Shown here in pieces: positions 1 to 7,861 of a DNA stretch of 52,668 nucleotides. Below the pieces are notes generated by a model. The model was not told the DNA's origin, did not search any database, and was given only the letters and a program-made list of their open reading frames with translations. Each line of letters opens with the position of its first letter. Positions within the stretch are counted from its first letter, which is position 1. Origin of the DNA: an uncultured Erysipelotrichaceae bacterium (lineage in GTDB: Bacteria; Bacillota_I; Bacilli_A; Erysipelotrichales; Erysipelotrichaceae); contig CALVCY010000071.1 in assembly GCA_944326175.1 (NCBI GenBank), forward strand, positions 1 to 52,668, read 5' to 3'. A program made the position numbers and the translations under genes.

Positions 1-98
1 GGAGTAAGGACCCTGAAAGACGATCAGGTTGATAGGTCAGGGATGGAAGCGTAGTGATACGTGCAGTTGACTGATACTAATAGTCCGAGGTTTTAATC
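1..98 (+). rRNA. 23S rRNA, 3' end (partial)
   Basis: The first bases match the conserved 3' end of 23S rRNA, including the GGTCAGGGATGGAAGCG segment and the terminal ACTGATACTAATAGTCCGAGG. The 5' part lies outside the window. The exact 3' end is uncertain by a few bases. A spacer of about 75 bases without a tRNA separates it from the 5S gene. Confidence 0.93.
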
Positions 99-172
99 AT
101 AAACGTAGCTCATAAAGAAAGATGAAAGCGATTCTGTTATTCAATTTTCAGGGAATGATTTTCCTGAAATGA

Positions 173-280
173 TCTGGTGACGATAGAGAAGTGGTCACAC
201 CTGTTCCCATCCCGAACACAGCAGTTAAGCACTTCTTCGGCGACGATAGCGTTATTGCAAAAATAGCACGTTGCCAGGTA
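173..280 (+). rRNA. 5S rRNA
   Basis: It starts TCTGGTGACGATAG, contains the near-universal CACACCTGTTCCCATCCCGA and AACACAGCAGTTAAGC segments, and closes with CGTTGCCAGG pairing back to CTGGTGACG. At about 108 nt it is slightly short for 5S, with a compact helix IV/V arm. It is the last gene of the rRNA operon and is followed by a terminator. Confidence 0.93.
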
Positions 281-290
281 AGATTGAAAA

Positions 291-324
291 AGCATCTGAT
301 GATTTAAACATCAGATGCTTTTTT
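291..324 (+). terminator. rRNA operon terminator
   Basis: Perfect 11-bp inverted repeat (291-301 with 309-319), a 7-nt loop and a run of six T, directly after 5S. Confidence 0.9.
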
Positions 325-404
325 GTTACGCAGAACGCTATATGATATTTCAGGTTCTTCACAAGAAAACCTCGATAAATTGACTCGATGCATCGTTAAT
401 TCGA

Positions 405-445
405 CTAAAAAAAACCGATGCGGAGGGATGCATCGGTTTTTTTTA
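405..445. terminator. Bidirectional terminator, htrA end
   Basis: Arms AAAACCGATGC (411-421) and GCATCGGTTTT (430-440) with A/T runs on both sides. It lies just beyond the htrA stop, so it ends htrA on the minus strand and can stop rRNA read-through on the plus strand. Confidence 0.85.
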
Positions 446-451
446 AAATGT

Positions 452-1714
452 TTATTCCTGTGTGATGATCGGTTCAGGTGTCGTCGTTGTTTCATTTTGC
501 ATTTCAACTAACGGTACACTGACATCCACGAGATTGGAGTTATCACGGATCACGGTCAATTCGATCGTATCACCGATCGACTTACCCTGGATGATACCTC
601 TAAGATCTGCAAAGCTGGAAATGGTCTGACCATCAGCGGCGACGATCATATCACCTTCCTGCAATCCGGCATCTTGTGCTTTGGAATTACTGGAGAATCC
701 AGCAACGACCAATGCAGAAGAGCCATTATAGTAGGACATGGTCTGAATCGTGACACCCAAAGCCGGACGGCCGGTGACATAACCATTCGTCATCAGATCT
801 GTTGCAATACTCATGACATTGTTGATAGGCAATGCAAATCCGATACCTTCAGCATCACTTTCACCGCTTTTTGCATTGACGATTCCGATCAGATTTCCCT
901 GAGCATCGAACAATCCACCGCCAGAGTTTCCTGGAGAAACAGAAGCGTTAGTTTGGATCACGTTCAGATTCTGGGAATCAATGGTGATATTTCGGCTGGT
1001 TGCAGAAATGATACCATTGGTCACGGATCCGCCTAATGTTCCTAATGGATTGCCGATGGCCACAACGGTTTCACCGACCACGATCTGATCGCTGTTTCCT
1101 AAAGTTGCAGGTGTTAGATCCGTTGCATCGATTTTGATGACCGCCACGTCACTTTGATCGTCCGTTCCGATCAATGTGGCTTCATAGCTGGTGCCATCAT
1201 CCAATGTCACCGTGATACTACTAGCTCCTTCGATCACATGGTTGTTGGTCAAAATGTAACCATCTTCACTGATGATCACGCCGCTACCGGCTCCGTCAAT
1301 GACATAGTTGCCGATGAATGTTGCGTTCTGTACAGCTTCGGTACGGATCTCGACTACACTGGGTTTACATTTGGCTGCAATCTGTTCGATCGTAAGATCC
1401 CCACTGGTCGTATTGATGGCGGTGGTATCCGTTGCAGTGTCGGTTTTGTCCATGACATTCTGTTGGATCACTACTCGATTTTTCCCGCTGGTGTTTTCAT
1501 AAATCATGCCACCGACATAGCCGCTGCCCATGCAACCGGCTAACAATACCACTGCAAGCAGGGTGTTGCGTAATCCATGTTTTTTCTTGCTCGATTCACT
1601 TACCGTGACCTGCGGTTTAACATCGAGGACGGGTTGATCCGCATCCGAATCCGTATGGTTTGAACCATGCGAAGCGTCGGGTATATTTTCATTAAAATTC
1701 TGATTTTCGCTCAT
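452..1714 (-). CDS. htrA: HtrA/DegP-like membrane-anchored serine protease
   Basis: A 420-residue trypsin-like protease of the HtrA family, which degrades misfolded exported proteins at the outer face of the membrane. A polar cytoplasmic head of about 48 residues is followed by one membrane segment (about 50-70). The protease domain has the triad His159 (TNNHVIEG), Asp189 (SDVAVIKID) and Ser264 (GNSGGGLF). One PDZ domain fills about 325-410. An LLAGC motif falls in the membrane segment but sits too far from the N terminus for a lipoprotein signal. The start is supported by GGAAG upstream. It is monocistronic and divergent from the glycosyltransferase at 1916. Confidence 0.93.
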   Translation of the reverse strand: MSENQNFNENIPDASHGSNHTDSDADQPVLDVKPQVTVSESSKKKHGLRNTLLAVVLLAGCMGSGYVGGMIYENTSGKNRVVIQQNVMDKTDTATDTTAINTTSGDLTIEQIAAKCKPSVVEIRTEAVQNATFIGNYVIDGAGSGVIISEDGYILTNNHVIEGASSITVTLDDGTSYEATLIGTDDQSDVAVIKIDATDLTPATLGNSDQIVVGETVVAIGNPLGTLGGSVTNGIISATSRNITIDSQNLNVIQTNASVSPGNSGGGLFDAQGNLIGIVNAKSGESDAEGIGFALPINNVMSIATDLMTNGYVTGRPALGVTIQTMSYYNGSSALVVAGFSSNSKAQDAGLQEGDMIVAADGQTISSFADLRGIIQGKSIGDTIELTVIRDNSNLVDVSVPLVEMQNETTTTPEPIITQE

Positions 1715-1874
1715 ATTCTTTTACTTCCTTTCTTTCTGATTGTCAGTCTAGGGGTCCTCTTTGTTACAAATTTGGTTTTCATGTAAAAACTTTGTGAAAA
1801 CTATTCTTTTTTTATATAAAGATGTCAACATTTTGGGAGCATGACGTTAAAGTGACGCATCCCATTAAAATCCC

Positions 1875-1904
1875 TGGTTGAACCATCGCGATAACGATTA
1901 TAAT
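1875..1904 (+). promoter_or_regulatory. Promoter of the 1916 gene, no leader
   Basis: A consensus -10 TATAAT lies at 1899-1904, only 11 bases before the ATG. The palindrome TGGTTGAACCA (1875-1885) covers the expected -35 position. There is no Shine-Dalgarno, so the transcript should start at or within a few bases of the start codon. Confidence 0.65.
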
Positions 1905-1915
1905 AAATTTTAGCT

Positions 1916-2959
1916 ATGAAAGTATTACTCTATTTCGAAAACGAAAAACAGATATCCAATTCCGGAATCGGTCGTGCCCTTTCACATCAATTGAAAGCGT
2001 GTGCTTTGGCTGGGGTTGAGACCACGATCGATCCAGATTGTGAAGATTATGATATCCTGCACATCAATACCATAGGTATTAATAGTAATGCCATGGTCAA
2101 AAAAGCCCGTAATCTTGGAAAAAAGGTGATTTATCACGCTCATTCCACTGAAGAAGATTTCCGCAATTCTTTTGTTTTAAGCAATCAGGTGGCACCGATT
2201 TATAAAATCTATATTTCAAATCTATATTCTTCAGCCGATTATATTCTCACTCCAACGCCATACAGCAAGTCACTGTTGGAAAATTATGGCATTACTGTTC
2301 CGATCCAGGCAATTTCCAACGGGATCGATTTGGCCACCTTTGCCGATGATCCTCAAAAACGCTATGCATTTCGTAAATATTTCGATTTGGATCCGTACGA
2401 ACATGTCATCATGAGTGTTGGCTGGTTTTTTGAACGAAAAGGGATATTGGATTTTATCGAAGTGGCCAAACGCATGTCTCAATATAAGTTTATTTGGTTT
2501 GGCCAATTACCCAATCTGACCACTCCAGCTCATATCCGTGATGCAGTCGATAACGCACCGGATAATGTGATCTTTCCAGGTTATGTCAAGGGCCCGATCA
2601 TTCAAGGTGCCTACCACAGTGCGGACGTGTTTTTCTTCCCTAGTTATGAAGAAACCGAAGGGATCGTGGTATTGGAAGCGTTTGCCTCCAAGGCACAGGT
2701 ATTGGTGCGGGATATCGGGGTCTATCAGGGATGGTTGAACCATGGTGTCAACTGCTACAAGGGTCATACCAATGATGAGTTTGTCGAAATCATCGATAAA
2801 CTCATCCGTCATCAACTACCCGCTACCCGCAATGGTGGCTACCACAGTGCGGTAGAACGTCGTCTGGAAAACATCGGCGCACAGTTAAAAGATGTTTATA
2901 CTCGGGTGTTAGCTATGCCGTTTCGGGATAAAGCTGCTTTTAAGGAAAGTCAGGACTAA
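1916..2959 (+). CDS. GT4 glycosyltransferase, CpoA-like glycolipid synthase
   Basis: A 347-residue GT-B fold enzyme of family GT4. The N terminus (MKVLLYFE..SGIGRAL.HQ) and the HAHSTEEDFRNSF segment resemble streptococcal CpoA, which adds the second sugar to monoglucosyl-diacylglycerol. The C-terminal donor-site EX7E-type segment is seen as EETEGIVVLEAF (about 243-254). The protein should be a peripheral membrane enzyme making the diglycosyl-diacylglycerol used as membrane lipid and lipoteichoic-acid anchor. The likely partner making the first glycolipid is the fusion protein at 4930. The exact sugar cannot be told. It has its own promoter and a terminator at 2972. Confidence 0.85.
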   Translation: MKVLLYFENEKQISNSGIGRALSHQLKACALAGVETTIDPDCEDYDILHINTIGINSNAMVKKARNLGKKVIYHAHSTEEDFRNSFVLSNQVAPIYKIYISNLYSSADYILTPTPYSKSLLENYGITVPIQAISNGIDLATFADDPQKRYAFRKYFDLDPYEHVIMSVGWFFERKGILDFIEVAKRMSQYKFIWFGQLPNLTTPAHIRDAVDNAPDNVIFPGYVKGPIIQGAYHSADVFFFPSYEETEGIVVLEAFASKAQVLVRDIGVYQGWLNHGVNCYKGHTNDEFVEIIDKLIRHQLPATRNGGYHSAVERRLENIGAQLKDVYTRVLAMPFRDKAAFKESQD

Positions 2960-2971
2960 ATACAAACAGAG

Positions 2972-3000
2972 CATCCGTGTTGCGGATGTTCTTTCTTTTC
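2972..3000 (+). terminator. Terminator of the 1916 gene
   Basis: CATCCG (2972-2977) pairs with CGGATG (2983-2988), followed by a T-rich tract. The same bases appear to carry the -35 (TTGCGG, 2980-2985) of the next gene. Confidence 0.65.
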
Positions 3001-3009
3001 AAGTATAGT
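2980..3009 (+). promoter_or_regulatory. Promoter of the ZIP gene, leaderless
   Basis: TTGCGG (2980-2985), an 18-base spacer and TATAGT (3004-3009). The ATG at 3016 lies seven bases past the -10, where transcription would begin. No Shine-Dalgarno is visible. Confidence 0.6.
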
Positions 3010-3015
3010 AATGCC

Positions 3016-3801
3016 ATGGATTTATCAATTTATATCGCTATTTTTATTCCCTTTATCGGTACCAGTATCGGCGCATTGCTGTTGTTTGTTTTTCGCAATG
3101 GGTTTTCTAAACTCGCTGAAGCGATCTTGCTCGGATTTGCAGCCGGTGTCATGGTTGCAGCCAGCGTATGGTCATTGCTGATCCCAGCTATGGATGCTGT
3201 CGAACATATGGGCAAACTTGCTTTTCTTCCTGCCACGATCGGCCTGTTGAGCGGATTTGCTTTTTTGCTATTGATCGATTCACTGTTGCCGCATATGCAT
3301 GTGGAAACACAACAAGAAGAAGGATTAAAATGTCACCTATCCGCGACGATGAAAATGGTATTTGCGGTCATTATCCATAATATTCCAGAAGGGATGGCCG
3401 TTGGTGTCAGCATTGCCGCACTGCTGGCAAATACCCCGTCTTTATCTATGGCTGCCGTACTTTCACTTACATTAGGTATTGCTATTCAGAATGTTCCGGA
3501 AGGCGCCATTGTGTCTTTACCGTTAAAAGTGACCAGTGGATCAACCGCAAAAGCTATTGGATACGGATTATTCAGTGGGATCGTTGAGCCGATTGCTGCA
3601 TTGATCACCATTCGTTTTTCTATGGTCATGACCAATCTTTTGCCGTATTTTTTATCCTTTGCAGCCGGTGCCATGTTGTATATGGTGGTAGAGGAAATGA
3701 TCCCGCAAAGCCAATCCACAAATCATCATTCCAATTTGCCAACGATCGGCTTTGCGATCGGTTTTGCCATCATGATGATTTTGGATATCGCGTTATCCTG
3801 A
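3016..3801 (+). CDS. ZIP family metal transporter
   Basis: A 261-residue polytopic membrane protein of the ZIP family (ZupT/GufA-like), importing zinc or another divalent cation. It shows the two signature metal-site motifs HNIPEGMAVG and QNVPEGAIVSLP in consecutive membrane helices, plus EEMIPQS in a late helix. About eight hydrophobic segments are visible. The start at 3016 (MDLSIYIAIF) is preferred over an upstream in-frame start because the latter would lie inside the terminator/promoter region. It is monocistronic; metal specificity cannot be read from the sequence. Confidence 0.9.
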   Translation: MDLSIYIAIFIPFIGTSIGALLLFVFRNGFSKLAEAILLGFAAGVMVAASVWSLLIPAMDAVEHMGKLAFLPATIGLLSGFAFLLLIDSLLPHMHVETQQEEGLKCHLSATMKMVFAVIIHNIPEGMAVGVSIAALLANTPSLSMAAVLSLTLGIAIQNVPEGAIVSLPLKVTSGSTAKAIGYGLFSGIVEPIAALITIRFSMVMTNLLPYFLSFAAGAMLYMVVEEMIPQSQSTNHHSNLPTIGFAIGFAIMMILDIALS

Positions 3802-3833
3802 TACTTTCATTTTTCACGATGGCAGACCTGTTG

Positions 3834-3839
3834 TAAAAT
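3834..3839 (+). promoter_or_regulatory. -10 element of the 3848 operon, leaderless
   Basis: TAAAAT ends eight bases before the ATG at 3848 and no Shine-Dalgarno lies between. The -35 is weak. Confidence 0.5.
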
Positions 3840-3847
3840 GTTGGTGT

Positions 3848-4933
3848 ATGAAAACACTGCGTTCCTTATTTTCAAAACCATGGTTTTCGATATCGATCGC
3901 CATTGCCTTTACCTTGCTGGTATTGTATTTGGTTTTCAAAGACAACTATGTCCAGATCATCGAAATGATCCAAACCATCCATCCGATTTGGTTTTTGATC
4001 CTGATGGCGTTGGTAATGAGTTATCATCTTTTCATTGGATGGAATCTTAAAATCCTTGTCAATGCTCGTCATATCAAATATTCGATGGTGGATGGGTTTA
4101 TCAATGCATTGATCGCTTCATTCGGGCATGGAGTGACACCCAGTGCTTCCGGGGGACAGGTGTTTCAGATGTATGTCTTCCGTCGACAGAAAGTCAACGC
4201 AGCCGATGCAGCGGGTGCATTATGGGCGGATTTTATTATTTATCAAATCACCATGGTGGTCGTGGTTTTTCTATTGATCGTTCTGCGCTTCAATTATTTC
4301 CGATCGAATTTTTCCAATTTGTTTTTGGTCGTATTACTCGGCTTTGTGGTCAATTCAGCCGTTATTTTGGTCCTATTGGTCGGTGTGAAAAGCAAACGGA
4401 TCTACAATGCCATCACACATGGTGTGATCAACCTCCTGGTCAAACTGCATATCCTTAAAAACGGACAAAACGCATTGGACAATCTCAATCTTCAGTTGAA
4501 CAGTTTTAAGGAATGCGCTGATGAATTCTGTAACCAGCCGATCATCATCGCCAAATGTGTCGCCTTACAAGTCGCACGATTGCTTTTATATTATGCGATT
4601 CCGTTTTTTGTATATTTATCCATGGACATCCGTCCGATCGTGGACACCAGTGGTGCGATGCTGTTATTGGATTGTATCTGCCTGACGGCATATGTTTCCA
4701 TGATCAATGCCTTTATTCCCATTCCCGGTGCCAGTGGTGGAACGGAAGCGATTTTCGTGTTGATGTTTTCCACTCTGTTCGGTAATGTACAAGCCGGCGC
4801 GATCATGGCATTATGGCGGTTGTTTACTTATTATTTGATCATGGTCATCGGTGCGTTGACATTTATTCTGTTCAAACATTTTTATCATAGAGGTGATGAT
4901 CTGATCGATCCGACACTTGAGGAGAAATTATGA
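3848..4933 (+). CDS. UPF0104/MprF-type integral membrane protein
   Basis: A 361-residue protein with about eight hydrophobic helices, of the lysylphosphatidylglycerol synthase transmembrane-region family (UPF0104). It resembles the flippase half of MprF and lacks the cytoplasmic aminoacyl-transferase domain. The family marks SFGHGVTPSASGGQ (about 94-107) and PIPGASGGTEAIF are present. Its stop overlaps the start of the glycosyltransferase-RecX gene by four bases (ATGA), so the two are translationally coupled. A role in moving or organising the glycolipid made by its neighbours is inferred from context only. It is first in a four-gene overlapping operon. Confidence 0.85.
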   Translation: MKTLRSLFSKPWFSISIAIAFTLLVLYLVFKDNYVQIIEMIQTIHPIWFLILMALVMSYHLFIGWNLKILVNARHIKYSMVDGFINALIASFGHGVTPSASGGQVFQMYVFRRQKVNAADAAGALWADFIIYQITMVVVVFLLIVLRFNYFRSNFSNLFLVVLLGFVVNSAVILVLLVGVKSKRIYNAITHGVINLLVKLHILKNGQNALDNLNLQLNSFKECADEFCNQPIIIAKCVALQVARLLLYYAIPFFVYLSMDIRPIVDTSGAMLLLDCICLTAYVSMINAFIPIPGASGGTEAIFVLMFSTLFGNVQAGAIMALWRLFTYYLIMVIGALTFILFKHFYHRGDDLIDPTLEEKL

Positions 4934-6918
4934 AAATAGCTTGTTTTTCTGATACATATATCCCGGAATTGAATGGTGTGGCCACCAGTATCTCCATATT
5001 GGTCGATCAATTGCGTTCTCATGGTCATACGGTTTATGTGGTCACGACCAAACCCTCATTGCCTTATGATGAAGATCCTTTTGTGATCCGTTTGGAAGGC
5101 ATCGAATTGAAATTTTTATATGGATACACGTTGACCAGCCCGATCCATCCGGATGTGATCAAACGAATCGAAGCATTGGATCTGGATCTGATCCATTGCC
5201 ATACTGAATTTTCTGTTGGATTGCTAGCCCATAAATGTGCCAATTTGCTCCATATTCCACTCGTATCCACGTATCATACCGTCTATGAAGACTATACCCA
5301 TTATTTGAATTTATTGGATTTCAAGACCGTGGACGAGGTCGGTAAGAAAGTGGTCGCTGTTGCCAGCAAGGCTTTTTTACGCAAAAGTATGAGCGTGATC
5401 GCTCCCAGTGAAAAAACTCGGGATCTTTTGTTACGTTATGGCGTCAAAGCACCGATCCATATCATTCCGACTGGATTGGATCTTGATCGGTTTTCACGAC
5501 TTCATATGGATCAAACCAAAGTGGATGCATTGAAAGCTTCCTATGGTTTGACCGATGAAAAAATCATTCTTTATGTTGGTCGCATCGCTGAGGAAAAATC
5601 ACTTGATGTAGTCATCGATGCGTTTGCTAAAGCCATCAAGACTCATCCAAACTATCGTCTATTGATCGTTGGTAAAGGACCGGGTGAAAAAGATATTCTT
5701 AAACAAATCGAAACCCTGGCTTTGGATGATCGGATCATCTATTGTGGCCCAAAACCCCGCAATGAAGTCCCGGATTACTACCATATGGCGGATTTATTCG
5801 TTTCTGCTTCCCTATCGGAGACTCAAGGGGTGACTTTCATCGAAGCTTTGGCTTCTCAAGCCCCGATCATGGCACGTCATGATGAAGTACTAGACGGCTT
5901 ATTGCTGGAAGGCGAAACCGGTTATTTCTTTGAAGATGGAAATGATTTTGCCCATGCATTGGATCAATTCGAGTCGTTAAGCGAAGCCCAACATGATGCC
6001 ATGCGTGCCAAATGTCTAGAAGTCACGCAACCATACAGTCAGGAAATCTTTTATTCACGTGTGATCGAAGTCTACACGGATGCGATCGACCGCTATTTGG
6101 ATTGCTACATTTTGCGCACGATCAAGACCAAAGGCGAGTGTGTACTCTGTCAGTTTGAAAGCCACAGTGGGGATCAACGTGAAATTTTGATCACGCTAGA
6201 AGATTACATGGAAAAGGGGTTACGCAAAGGCGGTGTGTTCACCGATGCGGAATTGGATGATCTTTCTGAAAACGAAGCCGAGGCCAAAGCCTATCGTTCC
6301 GTATTGAAATTTTTAAGCAATAAAGATCGTACGGTCAAGGAAACCTATGATTATCTGGTCGAAAAAAGTGGATTGTCCATCGGACCGATCAATGCATTGG
6401 TCGATAAATTGCAGGCGAAAGGCTATTTAGACGACAAGAAGTTTGTGGTCAATGCCATTTATTCCATGCAGGCAAAACTCTTTGGACGTGAAAAGATCAA
6501 AAAGACACTCAAACAACGTGGTATTTCCGCTGATTTGATCAATATGTATCTCAACGATGATGAGGATGATGAATTCAGCAAAGCATTATCCTATTCTCGA
6601 CGTGTACAGTTTACCAATATGGAATATTTGTCAGCTAAAGGCATGGCGAAAAAACTCACCAATCGGCTCTTATCTAACGGATTTAGCAAAGAGATCGCAA
6701 CGCGTGTGGTTGAAACCATGGATTTTTCCAATGAAATGATCAAAGAAGGCAATGTTTGTGCCAAGGTCGCCGAAAAAGGCCGTAAACTGTATAAGAACAA
6801 ATATTCCGGTTCTGCATTGCGCAATCGGGTGTTCAATTATTGCTTGCATCAAGGTTTTGATTATGAAGACATCTATGCAGCGATTGACAACATGGAGTGG
6901 AAAGATGAACAAGATTAA
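4930..6918 (+). CDS. Diacylglycerol glucosyltransferase fused to RecX
   Basis: A 662-residue two-domain protein. Residues 1 to about 385 are a GT4 glycosyltransferase like streptococcal monoglucosyl-diacylglycerol synthase (start MKIACFSDTYIPELNGVATS, HTEFSVG, GRIAEEKSLD, and SLSETQGVTFIEALA at the donor site). Residues about 395-660 are a complete RecX-like protein: a beta-hairpin head, then three-helix repeats with the KAYRSVLKFLSNKDRTVKETYDYL and KGYLDDKKFV motifs. RecX inhibits RecA filaments; recA lies at 50682, with no separate recX in the window. The frame is continuous, with no stop or frameshift at the junction. It overlaps yhaM by 14 bases. Both domain assignments are firm; why they are joined is unknown. 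Confidence 0.9.
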   Translation: MKIACFSDTYIPELNGVATSISILVDQLRSHGHTVYVVTTKPSLPYDEDPFVIRLEGIELKFLYGYTLTSPIHPDVIKRIEALDLDLIHCHTEFSVGLLAHKCANLLHIPLVSTYHTVYEDYTHYLNLLDFKTVDEVGKKVVAVASKAFLRKSMSVIAPSEKTRDLLLRYGVKAPIHIIPTGLDLDRFSRLHMDQTKVDALKASYGLTDEKIILYVGRIAEEKSLDVVIDAFAKAIKTHPNYRLLIVGKGPGEKDILKQIETLALDDRIIYCGPKPRNEVPDYYHMADLFVSASLSETQGVTFIEALASQAPIMARHDEVLDGLLLEGETGYFFEDGNDFAHALDQFESLSEAQHDAMRAKCLEVTQPYSQEIFYSRVIEVYTDAIDRYLDCYILRTIKTKGECVLCQFESHSGDQREILITLEDYMEKGLRKGGVFTDAELDDLSENEAEAKAYRSVLKFLSNKDRTVKETYDYLVEKSGLSIGPINALVDKLQAKGYLDDKKFVVNAIYSMQAKLFGREKIKKTLKQRGISADLINMYLNDDEDDEFSKALSYSRRVQFTNMEYLSAKGMAKKLTNRLLSNGFSKEIATRVVETMDFSNEMIKEGNVCAKVAEKGRKLYKNKYSGSALRNRVFNYCLHQGFDYEDIYAAIDNMEWKDEQD

Positions 6919-7861
6919 TACATTGATGGATGGTTCCCATGGAACCGATGCTTATTTGATCAATAATGTCACCACTGGTGTCACTAATAAAGGTAGCAAG
7001 TATCTTTCCGTCGTCGTGGAAGATGATACGGGAACCATGGATGCGAAATTCTGGAATGTGGATGAAACCGATCGTGCCATCGTCATTAAAGGTAATGTCA
7101 TTGAAATCGATTATGATATCAATCGCTACAATAACGCCTTGCAAATGCGCATCAATGCTGTGCGTGCGTTGGACCAACGTAGTGTGGATTTGAGTCAATA
7201 TGTGCAAAAATCACCGATCGCTACGGATGAATTGAAAAAAACCATCCGTGCTGCCTATGAACAGATCCAAGACCCCGTGTATCATCAATTGGTGGAAGCG
7301 ATCTTCAAACGAGCGGGAGCCGATTTCTTTTCGCATCCTGCGGCCAGTCGCAATCACCACAATTTTTACGGTGGTCTAGCCACACACGTATCCGGGATGA
7401 TCAAATTGGCCAATGCCATCTGTGATATTTATCCCCAATTGGATCGAGATCTGTTGATATCCGGAGTGTTATGCCACGATATCGGCAAACTGTATGAATT
7501 GGATTCCCCCATTGCTACACAATATACTGTGGAAGGGAATCTATGCGGTCATATCTCCATCATGCATGGTTTGGTGATGGAAATCGCGGATCAATGTGGA
7601 GTTGGGGATAAAGAACAGACATTACTGTTGCGGCATTTGATCCTTTCCCATCACGGGCAATATGAGTATGGCTCACCGGTACGACCCCAATTGATGGAAG
7701 CCGAAATTTTGTATTATATCGATAATATCGATGCCAAGATGGATATGATGACGTCCTTATTGTCAAAAACGGAAGCTGGGACGTTTAGTGAACGGATGTT
7801 TGCACTCGATAATCGACGCTTCTATAAACCAAAATTTAAAAGTGAAGATGAAATCAACTAA
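6905..7861 (+). CDS. yhaM: YhaM-type 3'-5' exoribonuclease
   Basis: A 318-residue homologue of YhaM, a 3'-5' exoribonuclease with some activity on DNA. An N-terminal OB-fold (about 10-100, TNKGSKYLSVVVEDDTGTMDAKFW) is followed by an HD metal-dependent phosphohydrolase domain with the ligands FSHPAASRNHHNFYGGLATHV, LCHDIGK and LSHHGQ. The start at 6905 follows GGAGTGG and lies inside the end of the upstream gene (14-base overlap); longer in-frame starts would run deep into that gene. Its end overlaps the beta-galactosidase start by another 14 bases. Confidence 0.9.
   Translation: MNKINTLMDGSHGTDAYLINNVTTGVTNKGSKYLSVVVEDDTGTMDAKFWNVDETDRAIVIKGNVIEIDYDINRYNNALQMRINAVRALDQRSVDLSQYVQKSPIATDELKKTIRAAYEQIQDPVYHQLVEAIFKRAGADFFSHPAASRNHHNFYGGLATHVSGMIKLANAICDIYPQLDRDLLISGVLCHDIGKLYELDSPIATQYTVEGNLCGHISIMHGLVMEIADQCGVGDKEQTLLLRHLILSHHGQYEYGSPVRPQLMEAEILYYIDNIDAKMDMMTSLLSKTEAGTFSERMFALDNRRFYKPKFKSEDEIN

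Noticed and set aside
304..511. Short reading frames on both strands over the rRNA terminator region
   Set aside because: They lie on terminators and on the htrA end, and have no ribosome site.
4930..6918. Sequencing frameshift joining two genes
   Set aside because: No RBS or start codon at the expected recX start within the frame is needed, and the junction encodes a sensible linker in one frame.
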